Of a stretch of DNA of 64,000 bases, positions 49,827 to 62,400 are shown in pieces. Made by a program: the position numbers and the translations under genes. This DNA is from Pegea sp. RAD2-039 (lineage: Eukaryota > Chordata > Thaliacea > Salpida > Salpidae): contig JAQGEQ010000251.1 of NCBI GenBank assembly GCA_034620365.1, positions 186,001 to 250,000 of the forward strand. Direction: 5' to 3'. The notes beneath the pieces were generated by a model. The model was not told the origin of the DNA, ran no database searches, and saw only the letters and a list, made by a program, of their open reading frames with translations. Position 1 is the stretch's first letter; each line of letters starts with the position of its first letter.

Positions 49827-50597
49827 AGATTAGATTTTTTAGTACTTGTGAATATTTATCATTTGGATAAACTATGTTGTCTAACACTTGACAAAAAAAT
49901 TTGAAAACTTGAAATGAAACTATTTATTTTTGTCTAAGTACTCTATATTGGTTTACAAAATCTTATAAATTTTAGATGTGGTATATGTGAGTTCTTTCCT
50001 GGCTCAGCAAAAGTTTCCAAACTTATTTTGGAGTATTTATGAGTTAAATAAGAATATTATTTAATCAATTTCATGATGTTACTCAGCAATTGATGGTACT
50101 TCAATTTATTGATGGAGCTAAAGTTTTTTTTAAGATAATCGAGATGCTTTGACCATTTCTTTTAAATATTAATTGTATTTTAAGGAATTCTAGATAATAA
50201 AAATTAAAAAATGTTTAATAGATTTTTAGTAGAAGTTAAATCATTATTTTAACCAAGGAAAAACTTTATTTATTCAAAAGATAATTATAAGATAATAATT
50301 TCGTATCATAATTAAATCATTACTGTTTCATTTGTGATGTTAGATATTTGAGATAATTTAGTTTGTCAAAAAGTAGAACAAAATAATTAGAAATATTTAT
50401 TTGTATAATTCGGGAGAATAAACTATTATGATCTCGATTATTAAATCGAAAATTATAAAAAGATCATTATTACATCATTAAAGCAAATAATAGAATCTGA
50501 TTTCATTTTATCAGAAAAAATTTACAAAGTTTCAGTCATAAGTTTGTTTCAATAGGATATTAAAAGCTCAAATACATGTTTAGCATTAAATTCAAAG
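49827..50597. other. Spacer between Shisa-like genes 2 and 3
   Basis: AT-rich; holds the upstream element at 50470 and an acceptor-like TTTAG 14 nt before the next ATG. Confidence 0.6.
50470..50481 (+). promoter_or_regulatory. Shared upstream element of the Shisa-like cluster, gene 3
   Basis: Within the 19-bp string starting at 50465 (cattattacatcattaaag), 128 bp before the ATG. Confidence 0.5.
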
Positions 50598-51212
50598 ATG
50601 AAATATATTTTTATACTTTTATGGATCTGTGTAATATCAACCTGTGATGTTTTTGGTGAAGAATATCTGGAAAAAGAGATATGTAACTCGACAATATCTT
50701 GTTCAAGCTATGAAGAGGAATGCTGTGATAATTATTTTTGTTGTAAGAAACAAGTAAATGATACAGATGTGAACTTAGACTTTTGTAAAGTTTGTCCTGA
50801 AAGCAACAGCTGTTGCTCTGAAGGTAGATGCTGCTATCAATTTAAGATTGAAGGTTTTAAACTACCATTTCATTGGGCACACTTAATGAGATTAACACCA
50901 ATACCTATAATTGGAATTATCTATCTCAGTTTTCTTTTTTACAGACGAAGGCAAAGACAGAACCTTCTATTATACCCTCCTTCAGTAGTTCCAAATGTTT
51001 ATACAGTAAATAATAACTTACCGCTGAATTCAAATTTTTCTCAACCACCATCTTATGCATCAAACCAGCATCTATTTGTCGCAAGTTTTAATTCTCCAGG
51101 TACTACTACAACTAACCAACAGTTTTCGTATCCACGACAAGAATATTCATCTACACCTTCTCCTGCCTTAAACTTTCCGCTTCCTACTACAGACCCTCCG
51201 CCTTATTCATAA
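50598..51212 (+). CDS. Shisa/WBP1-like single-pass membrane adaptor 3
   Basis: Single-exon paralogue of 204 residues: signal peptide (MKYIFILLWICVISTCDVFG), the same Cys-rich ectodomain as gene 2 (EECC, FCCKK, SCCSEGRCC), a transmembrane helix about residues 96-115 (IPIIGIIYLSFLFYRRRQRQ), a tail with QPPSYA and a terminal DPPPYS PPxY motif. Head-to-tail arrangement and the shared upstream element show that the three genes arose by tandem duplication, with 2 and 3 the closest pair. Confidence 0.75.
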   Translation: MKYIFILLWICVISTCDVFGEEYLEKEICNSTISCSSYEEECCDNYFCCKKQVNDTDVNLDFCKVCPESNSCCSEGRCCYQFKIEGFKLPFHWAHLMRLTPIPIIGIIYLSFLFYRRRQRQNLLLYPPSVVPNVYTVNNNLPLNSNFSQPPSYASNQHLFVASFNSPGTTTTNQQFSYPRQEYSSTPSPALNFPLPTTDPPPYS

Positions 51213-52428
51213 AAACTTTTTTGTGCTTTAAATTTACTTCAACTTACAACAAGTGATTATTGTGATACTAATAAAAGTTCTAAATGAAATAGATTACAAA
51301 ACCTAAATATATTTTTGAGTTTATTTCAGCAATAACTACTTATGTATTTTGTATTTTTCATCCTTACCTAAGCATTCGTACAATTTTTTAGTAAAGTGAA
51401 AGTTTCAAGCTTTTCAAATAATTCTTTTTTAATTTTTTTCTGATATATAAAACTTTTTTGACAAATATATTTAGCATTTTTTTTTAAACTTCAACAACCT
51501 CTAATTCTGTGTTATCAATTGAATACCTTTTGCTGACTTGGGGAAGATATAGTAGCTGTAAAACTTGTCAAATTTATTTTAACTTTTATGCTTTTACAGA
51601 AATTATGTTTTTTAATATTAATACCATTATACTAGTTTTAATATTTAGTGTTAACAACTTAATTAATATCTTAATTTCTAAATAAACAGTTTTTCATAAC
51701 TGTTCAACAAATACACAATAAAATAGAAAAAATTATATATAAAAGTTCTGCTGTTCTACTAAAAATAAATAATCTTTTCAACAAGCATCACTTTCTAAGA
51801 ATATAGAAGAATAGATTAGAATTGGATATAAATGACATTACAGGTATTTATAGAAATGACAAAGATAAAAATAAATTGTGAAAAATAAAAGAGCTTTTGA
51901 ATATACTTAATTTAAACTCCAGAATTCAACCACGAACAGTTTGATTTTGATCTTATTTAAACGGTTTTTATGCTGCTAATATGGAAAGAAAATTGAAGTC
52001 TTGTATTTTAAATTTTATCTGATGAACTTAAATGTTTATTTTTAAGCTAAAATTTACAATAGATTCCTTTGTAACGAAGGTTTAAACGATTTGAATCTGC
52101 TGTAAGTTGCTTGAAGAAACCCTGGCTACATACAAGCTACAATTACTCAGTAATTAATTCAGTTAAGTTTTTAGTAGCAACTTAACAAATCAGCTGGTGG
52201 TTATCTAAAAAAGTTTATTCTTTAAAAATGAACAAATATTTTATCAATTAGATATCCAGCTACATTCGTTATTTCAATTTAAACATTTGATCTATAGAAA
52301 AACGTTTAAAAAATGTTTGTTTGTTCCAAACAGTAAATTAACTTTTAACAATTAGTCTACTTCAATTTTAAAAGTAATAAAGTTTATGAAATTTTGCAGA
52401 AAAATGCTTTCTAGCTTGAAACTAAACT
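51213..52428. other. Intergenic between the Shisa-like cluster and the claudin
   Basis: AT-rich; the two genes converge here. No further gene recognised. Confidence 0.6.
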
Positions 52429-55253
52429 TTAAACATATTGTGGTGTTTCTTTTGCATAATGTATGCTGCTCATAAATTGATTTTTATCGTCATGAACATT
52501 TGAAAGTTCTTTGCATCCAACGCTTAATGATATTAAGGAGCAAATTATTCCTGGAATAACAACAGAAGACCGTTACAACCAAAAAATTTCAAAACAAATA
52601 TTATCATTTATTAGTATGTCAATAAAAGTATAACACTTTAATTAAAAAATGAATCTAGTTTGACACATCAAGGTTCTTTATAAAGTTTAATTATTTATAG
52701 ATTAAAGTACGTTTTTGTCAAAAGAATAAATATTTGTAAGTTAACACGCTCTTAAAATAAAGCTGTTGAATAAAACCGACAAATAAAATTGATAAATCTA
52801 TAGAAGTACTTGAAAATTTTTCTAATTAAACATTAAAACTTGAAAGACTTACCTAAAAATGCTGCCACCCAACCAATAAAAAGGCAAGGCCCAAACTCAA
52901 AACCAACTTGTCTTTCAGAAAAGTAAGGACTTCTAAATTCGTTGTAGACTACAATTGCATACCAAGAGACTGCAACTCCCAAGAATGTGGCTACAAAAAT
53001 ACTTACTAAAATGTTTTTGCTTGGATACTTCATATAATTAACAACTATTAGTAGTAGAAATAAACTTTTAGCAAAAGTTTTTGACAAATTTTACCTGAAG
53101 CTAATATAAGACCTCCTGAAATTATTGACATCAAAGCTTTTGCTTTTGTTTCTCTTTCTATTGCTTTAACACATTCCATTGACAATATTGTGGTGATGAC
53201 TGCTACAAATGAAAATACGCAAGCAAAGCACATTAATGCTCTCCATGACTGTAAGTCATCTACCATAGCAAAATAATCAGTGGTTAATAAGCAATTACTA
53301 AATCGTAATATTTACCGCTGAAATCTTAATCATGTATCAATTATAGATGTTTTATTTTCTCTAATAAAATTAATGAATTAAGTTTCAACTGGCTGAGCTT
53401 TTGGTATGAAAGTAAAAACTTTAAACTTCTGAACATATATATCAAGATTAAATTAGACAAACTTGATAGCTTGAATAAGGGGTCCTTATGGAAATCACAC
53501 CACATTTCGCCAGACTTTTTAGCTGTGCATCTCCACCAAATTCCTTCCCATGCTTTCCAAGCTCTATAAATTCCATCAGAAAGCTAGAAACAAGAATATA
53601 AATCTAGAAGGCTACATATAAAGTCACCAAGAAAACAATTTATTGAAACTTATAGAATTTTTTTAGCTTTCTAAATTAAGGGTAAATGTTTACAAGTTGA
53701 AACTTAAATGTTTTTAGATATTCAGATATTGAAAAAAGACTTAAGTTTTCTCAAAAATGTTGAAAATAATTAATCATTTAGGCGTTTATTTAGTAATTTA
53801 TTAAATATTGATTAAAAGGTAATACAAAATATGAAAATTTGATTACAAATTACTAAAGAGAAACTTTAAAGTTTATCCTCATGAGTTAAGAAATAAGTTT
53901 TTTCGAGAAACTTTTCAAACACAAGTGAAGGTTCTTTGCTATAAAAAGTGAAAGTGTCTGAGTTATAGAATTTAATGAAAATCTTCACCCGCTGGCAAGT
54001 TTCAAACATATTTGTTGATGTACTAACTATAGTTTTGCGGAGTCATCATATGTTAAAAATTGATAAGCTTCATAATTTAAAAAAGTTGATATCAAATTTT
54101 AGCAAATTTGTACTTTATTTATTTGCCTAATTTTACAATCAATAAGTTTAAAGTTCTCGTTAAATCGTTCTCACATTTAACCAATCTTGTTAAAAGTCTT
54201 TAAATAGCTCACTCTTGCCTAACTAGCAGCAAAAGAGTTTTAAATGAGTTTTGTTTAGATCCACTTTAAATTGCAATTACATTTTTCAAGGTTATATTTA
54301 TTCTTTTAACCAGTTGAAATTAATCTATTAATCTTTAATCTATTTTAGTTGAAAAAATAATGATATTTTTTAGAATTTAAAGGCCTCAAAAACTACATTT
54401 AAATAATTTCTAACATTTACGCTAGTGGTATTTGAAAGTTTTCTAAACTCTGATTTTAGTTAATGCTTTCAATCTAAAGATATCTGATTTAAACATATAA
54501 AGTTTATAAAAGGAAACTTGGACAGCAATTAAACAAATATACATAAATTATAAAATTATGCAATTTAAAAGCATTTAAACTAATTAAACAAAAAAAATGT
54601 TAAATTGATATTCTAATTGTTTTTTAAACAAATAGTTTGATAATATTTCTATATTTAGCCATGTTCAAATAATTATTATTTATTTCTCATTATCGTAAAC
54701 TATTTTTCAAACAGCAAATACAACTGAAGATTCTGTTTGAGTCTAATGAGATCGGTTAACTATATTATTAGCTTCTGGACATTTTTGACTATTTAACTTG
54801 AATAAATAAATAATTTAACTAAAATATTTTATCTATTTACAAATTTAAATGTTATAACAAGTTTGACAAACTTAACAATTTATTTGTAAAATTTATAAAA
54901 AATTATTTGTTAGCCTAAAATCTATACTCTTATAAAATGATACAAAATCAATTGATTTAAATAACAGGGATTCAGATCTTAGATAATTAAAACAAGATGA
55001 AATAACTTATTACAAATATTTTCTTTATCTAACCTAGATAAAAAAGATTATTTTAATTTACTCATCAGCTTGGTTTCAGATATAAATTAGAAATATTACA
55101 TAATCAAAATTTGCAAAGTAGAAAAACACCATTATAATCAATTACCTTGGATGATGACCATTTCCAATAAGGAAAAATTGTAACAATCATAACTGTATAA
55201 TGGAATAAGATTCCACCATATAAGACCACCGATTTTATTGGGTTTCCCATCAT
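52429..55253 (-). CDS. Claudin family tetraspan membrane protein, 5 exons, complete
   Basis: A cell-junction protein sealing the paracellular space. Exons on the minus strand: 55253-55146, 53583-53463, 53259-53095, 53044-52853, 52550-52429; phases agree and give 235 residues. The first extracellular loop has the family signature W-x(n)-G-I-W-W-x-C-x(10)-C (WEGIWWRC, then GEMWC) and is followed by DLQSWRALM, matching the DLQAARALM block before helix 2. Four hydrophobic helices are visible. The protein ends QYV, the claudin-type PDZ ligand for ZO scaffolds. The ATG at 55253 was preferred to 55304 because it gives a short cytosolic N-terminus and a splice acceptor ends 10 nt before it. Confidence 0.85.
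53584..55145 (-). other. First intron of the claudin gene (1,562 bp)
   Basis: AT-rich intron; nothing recognised inside on either strand. Confidence 0.7.
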
Positions 55254-56406
55254 AAACTTCCGTCTGTATATATCTAACACAAAGTCAAGTTCATTTAATT
55301 TCAACTTAGTAAGATTTGAACCGATGTTTTGATGTTTGCTTTTTCATCTATTTGTGTTTCTGAGATTTACTTTTCATTAAGGTAAATGATTAATCATAAA
55401 CAAAACTGTTTATCACACCTATTTGTTTTAATACTTAACATTTCATTTTTCAGTTTCGTTTTATTTTAATACAAGCGGTGTTAATTCAAAAATGCCATCG
55501 ATTTGATATTAAGTTTTTCAAAAATATTTAGTTAACAAGGTCATCGGGTCGACGGTTATGTTAGGAATTAATTAATGAAATCTTATAATAGTACTGATTT
55601 TAATATCATACTAATCAAAGTTTAATAACTTATTAGAATATATTTCTAATTGTAATCACATCAATTTATTCAAAGTGTTTTTTGATATAATTTATCTTGG
55701 TATATTCAATAATTTATTTTATGAACTTGCTAATAACCTTGTAAACTAACTAAACAATTATTGAGTAAACATCACAAAACTTCAATTAATTTCTTTTTAA
55801 TATAAATTGATAATTTACTAATTGAAAAATTTTGATCAGTGAAAATAATTACTTTTCAGATTTAGATACAATTATAAAACTTGTAAATTATTAAGATTTT
55901 TTTAAATTGAAACTTGATTGACTCAACTATTTTTTTTCAGATTATTGTTATTACTGTAAATACATTTACTCCAGTAATTTAAAAGTATTTTACCAATTTT
56001 CGATGCTTAGTTTATCAACTTTTGTAAGCTAAGCTCTTATACTAGTAAATATTTTTCAATCAATTGTAGTAAATAAAACTGAAAAATAAATCTGTTATCT
56101 TTTCATATTTTATTCATATTTTATTATTTAATCGATAATAATTTATTTGTTATAGATACAACTGGCTTTGCTTTAAATCAAATTTCAGTGTTTGTTGTAA
56201 ACACAAAGTGCAGATTATAATTTCTTCATAGATACCAATTTTTAATTTCTTGCTTTGACCTCACACAAAAACTTCTTTTAATTTTAATTTCATTTTAAAA
56301 TCAAATTTTCGAGAAACTGTTTATTTTTTAGTCTTTATTTTCAGCGAAATACGCCAAAAATTTCTTATAAGTATTTCTTAAGGTCTTAAATAATTTAATT
56401 AAAAAC
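55254..56406. other. Intergenic between the galaxin-like and claudin genes
   Basis: AT-rich. Contains the claudin 5' flank and the 3' flank of the galaxin-like gene; no other gene seen. Confidence 0.6.
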
Positions 56407-59400
56407 TTAAAACTGATCACAAGTTTTATAAGATCTTTTGTTACGTTCATATATTCTGTTCATACAACATCTTTGGGGTCCTCTGAAGTAGCAGCTTGAT
56501 CCACAGCATTCAGCTCGGGTCCATGGGACCTTAGAGCCAATCTGTGTTCAACATCTCATTAAAAAAAGATCACCGTTTCAATTAAGATATTTTTTTTATT
56601 AAATTATTGTGTCTTTGTATTAGTAGCTAATACAACAAATTATATTTATTTTTGAAATTTATAAAGATAATTCCAAGATTGTTTAGTTTGAGAAAATTGA
56701 TAAAGTCTCATAGCAAGACTATACCGAAAAAATAAAATTGTTTTTAGAAGTTTAATAAAAGTAATTTTAATTAAACTTTTTTTATTAATTGAAAAAATAA
56801 TAGTGTTTTGAGAACATTACAATAAAAAATAAAACTAAATTACAGACTTCATTAAATTGTCAATTTACTAACGTCTTGCAAAACACCTTCACAGCAAATT
56901 TGTTTACTTCTATCGTAAGGTATTCCAAGACAGCAACCTGTTTGATCGAAGATTTGTTCTTCAATTATACCCTCACAACAGTATTCAAACTCAGAGTTCA
57001 TCAAAAGATTACCACAACACTTTGAATACCTTCTTCCGTATTCAAAGTCGTATAAGATAGGTAAGTCATAAAAATCAACCTTAAAATAAAAGTTTAATTT
57101 GATATAAAATGATATTAGATACCAACTTTGTTGATAGAAATTCATTTGACAAAAATATTTAATAAAAATACGTTTTAAAAGTTAAAGTATGTTTTTAATC
57201 GCATTTGTTTTCAAGCCTTCAAAACATCTCATATTTCTATAACCAGAACGTTTTTTTACAGCTGATTACAAAAACTGATAAAATTGATTTTTCTATTTAT
57301 AATTCTTAAAATATTTAAATAAGGTTTTTGTAAAGATTTTTTTATCTTTATCTTACCTCTGGTTCACAACAGATCTGCTTCCTAATATCATAATTTACAT
57401 CACCACAACATTTGCTTGCATATCGATGAGTTTTATTGTACACTAATCCACTACAGCATAACTGAGTAGTTGGGTCATAAGCTTGCATCTGTTCACAGCA
57501 AACTGCTCGTTTAAAAGGAATATCTGAAAAATTTCATTTTCTATTTTCAGAAAATTAATCAAAAATGTTAAAATAAACATTAAAAGGATTATAAGCTATA
57601 AAAGAATTTCAATTATCTTAAATTATTTCAAACAAAGTATTTCTTTTTTTGTTCAAATATTAAAAGCTAAGTTTTACGACTATTAAACAATTTTCATGGT
57701 TTTAAAAAAAGTTTATCTCAATTGACAAGCATTAAATAAAGCAATACAAAACTCTTATTGAAAAACTATAAGTGTAGTTTTGTAAAGTTATAGACAAAGA
57801 TAAGTTTAGCTGCTTACAGCTTGGTATATCGACAATGACATCATCACAGCAAAGTTGTTTTGTGGTATCATATGTATTTTCACCACAGCAACTTGCTTTG
57901 CCTTGTGAGCCTTCGGGATTTGGTACGATACGTCCATTACAACACTGATGAGTAGAAACATCATACCCAAGACTAACACAGCAAGAAGGTAGACTGAAAA
58001 TTAAACAGGTTTAAATTTCACTCAATTTCTAAAAGTGTCAATTTTGGTACTTCTTTACCTATATACTCCATAAACAGTTCCTTGACAACACACTTGGCCA
58101 CCATTAACATCATAACCGACCCCATTACAACAAGCTGGTGTTATAAACGGACCATATGGACCAGTGTCACAGCAAATTGTTTTGGTTAAACCAGCAGAAT
58201 CTTTTTTCAAAAAATAAGGGCTTCCATTACAGCACGTGTCGCCTAGAAACAAGAAAAGCTATTACATAAAAGAAATTAATCTTATTTCTGATTACCTAGT
58301 AACCGATCGAAAACTTCACCACTACAGCAAATTCCAGTTTCTTCATTATAGGGGTATTCCCCACAGCAAGACTTTCCACTTTGCGCAAAACCTAAAACTC
58401 CACTGTAAAAGATGATCAAAATGTGACGTCATGAGTAGTGACGTCATCTCACTTGCAACAAACGAATTCGCTGCTGCTTTTGTAGTAGTAATGTCTGTCT
58501 ATGTCATCTCCACAACATGCATCACCTTTAACTAATTCGGAAACCTGAGTTTCTCCATTGCAACAAAATACTCCTAAAGTTGAAATTGGATTATATGAAA
58601 AATTAATTTCATATTTTTTATATTTTTCCGAAATTATTTACTTTAAATTCTTGATGAAATCATTTTTCAATTACAAAACCAAAAATTAATAAATATCGAA
58701 AATGTGGCTTCAACTTCAACTGATTGATCATTCTGTGGAGTTTCTAATTTAAATAATTTTGTGAAGAATGTTTAAGCAGCTTAAGAAATAAAACAGTTTT
58801 AAAATTTAATATTGAATCGAATTAGATTAGAAGTTGATTTTTTTAATTTTAATTTTCAAGATACTTGTTTCAAAAATTTATTAAAATCATATTTTGTACT
58901 CGGTGGTTAACAAACAATTAAATTAATTTATCTGTGATATACACGGACTTATTTTTGTGGAAGAATACAAATTTTGTCAACAAATGAATCAATAATTTAG
59001 AAAATAAGTTTTTAAATATCAAGATAAGAAATTAATTAATAAATATTTCTAATTTTCACCTTGATCAGGAAAGAAAGGAAACTTTCCACAACATTCAGTT
59101 CCTTGACGTTCTTTGCTCCAAAGACTTCCTTCGCAGCAAATTGAAAGATCAGGATTATAAAAAAGCTCTCCACAGCACTCTGTAGTTCCATTTAAGATGT
59201 CATGCAAAAGATCCTTCAAAGACAGAAATAAAACTTGCTTCTAACTTGGATATAAAAAAATTCTTTGAAATTTCATTTTGTGGTTAATCAAATTGAAATA
59301 TTTATAAAGTTTAAATTTGTGAACTAACTGAACAGCAAACTTGGGTCTTTGGATTATAAGGTTGTCCGCCACAACACCCTGTCAGTGTATAGTCAGGTAT

Positions 59401-62400
59401 ACTTAATGAAACCAATTTATCACTACAACAGACTTGATGGCCCAATTTACCGAGACTATAGTTGGCGCAGCAAAAGTAATTTGCAGCTTTCCCAACCTGT
59501 AAATAGAAATAGTTTTTGAAATGAACAACTTTAACTAAAACCGCAACAAAAACCGCAGACTATTGAAACTTGACGATTGATATCTAAAACAAATTTTAAT
59601 AAATTCTTTGGTTTTTAATTCAATTTTTCAATCTATCTGATAATACGAACAATAATTTTGTAAACTAAAGATGTATTTATCCAACAAATGATTTAATTAA
59701 CTTTTATTTCGACTAATTTATCGACATTATTTTCCTAAATTGGCAAAAATTACTTTCTCCAAACTCAAGCTTAAAATCTTACTTCACCATTACAGCAAAT
59801 TTCATTTCTCGTATTATAAGGAGTTCCAAGACCATTAAAAGTGTAACAGCATGAAGATTGAGATTGTGGGACATTCATGACCTGACCGTCGTTACATGGA
59901 CAGGACTGTAAACGGTGGTCGAAACTGCTGGTCATTCCACAGCATTTCGATTGCCATGGAAACATGCTTTTGAAACTGACCTAATCAAACAAAAGAAAGT
60001 TGTTATCTTATGTAGAACAATTTTTTGGAGGGATTAAGTTAGGTGCTGCGTTGTAATTCGCATCTTAAGTATTCTCGAAGATCAAATTTTCTACTTTTCT
60101 TGAAACAAGTATTTTGCTTGAGGAGATTTTACAAATAACTTTTCTAAATCTCTTGAAAGCCTTGAGGTATGAAACAGTATTGTTATAAATCAAATCTCGT
60201 TTTAATCAGTACATATTACAATAAACCTTTTACAAGACAATAAATTTCATAATTATATATTTCAGGAAATTTTCTAAAATCAAGGAAGATAATTATTATT
60301 TGATCTTCAAACATTTTCACAATAAAAAGATCTATTCACAAAAACTTTTATTAAACAAAGACTTTACTATTTCAAGATATTTAACAAAAAATATCATCTT
60401 CAGCCCTTACACCAACAATCATTTGATTTTATCTTTAAGGGTTTTTAAATAAACTTACGCGTTTAGAACCACAACAAATATGTCGACGTTTATCATAGAT
60501 TTGAGGTGGCTCCTCATTATAGAAACAACATTGTTGTATACCCCAATAAACGAGCTCAGTTCCACAGCAACCAGCAGTTCTTCGGTATCTAACTTTAGGA
60601 TGAGCCTTACCATGTCCTGTCCACCATTCACAGCATTTCTGGTATCTATAATCGAGCAGTTTTTCCCAATCAGGAATAAAGATAAGATCCTCTTTTACCT
60701 CAACCATATTGGAGAGCCATATGTACTAGAACCACAGCAGTCTAGGCCAGTTCGGTTTTTATAAACTGTTCCACCTTTTAAAGAGATTAAAAATAAAGTA
60801 TTTTTTAACAATGTTATGATATAATCTTAATAAATTCAATTTATATGGTTGGTTTGGTTACGTGGTAATTACTAGATTACTGGCCACAAGATAAACTGAA
60901 ACCCTCGTAGCAATTAGTAATCTTATTTAAATTAATGGTTTAGGCCAGAAGCTTTAAATTACTGAATAACCGAAGAAAAAAGAGATATATCTACCACAGC
61001 AAAAAGATGTGCATTCATCATACATAAAACTATTAGTTGAACCGTCATCATTAAACCGCTCACAGATTGCATAACCTGCCTGTACCTGATGACCACCGAA
61101 CAGTGGTGGGCCGGCTGTAAAAAGAAAGTAAAAGAATTAAAATTAAACTATTTTGTTTTTTTAATGATTTATTTTTCCTTTACTATAAATTTAAACATTT
61201 TTGAGTAAACCTAAAAACTAAACATCATAACAAAAAATACTAATAAAATATTTTTATTATAAAAAATTAAAGAAATTTAAACAAAAAGAAAATCATGTTT
61301 TTTTTTCGTACACAAATATAAAGTTACAATTTTCAGTAATTACTTGAATATCTTATCTGAGGTTAGATTAAAAATAATTTATTATAGTTTTTATTAAAAA
61401 AGTTAGAATAAAAACATTATAAATTATTTTCAATTTATACCTTAAGCCAAGCAGAGCAACAATTTAAATAATTTAAAAAGTTATGCAATCTTAAAAACAA
61501 TTCAAAACTTTCGAAGCAATAACAAACAAGAGATATATTTTAGCAAGAAAGTAATTGTTACAAATAGCTAAAGATAAACTTACCAGTTGAAGTAGTATAT
61601 AAAACAGGGGTAATGGTAGTTGAAGGTGGCTCGTACAGTTCAGTAGGTTTTAAAAGACTTACCAATGTAGGGTTTGTAGTTAAAACAGGTTTAGTTGTAA
61701 CAATTGCTTTAGTGCGCTTGGGAAAGTTGACTTGTTTTGTTGTTGGTTTCAATTTGCTTTTTGCTTTAATAGTCATCTTGGTCATCGTAGAAGTTGCTGT
61801 TAAAGTATTTGGTTTTAAGGTTGATTGAAGGGAATCCAACTGAAGAAACTCTAAGGTTGTAGTCGAATCAATAATCTTAATTGAATCTTCAACTTTTGAA
61901 GATGTAGTCGAATCAATAATCTCATTTGAGTCTTCAACTTCTGAAGATGAAGTCGAATCAATAATCTCATTTGAGTCTTCATCTTCTGAAGATGTAGTCG
62001 GATCAATCATCTCATTTGAATCTTCATCTTCTGAAGATGAAGTCGAATCAATCATCTCATTTGAATCTTCATTTGAAGATGTAGTCGAATCAATCATCTT
62101 CTTCATCTTCTGAAGATGTAGTCGAATCAATAATCTCATTTGAACTTCTGAAGATGAAGTCGAATCTTCTCATTTGAAGATGTAGTCGAATCAATAATCT
62201 CATTTGAGTCTTCATCTGAAGATGTAGTCGAATGAAGAATAATCTGAAGATGTAGTCGAATCAATAATCTCATTTGAGTCTTCATCTTCTGAAGATGTAG
62301 TCGAATCAATAATCTCATTTGAGTTTCATCTTCTGAAGATCTTCATTTGAGTCTTCTGAAGATGTAGTCGAATCAATAATCTCATTTGAGTTTCATCTTC

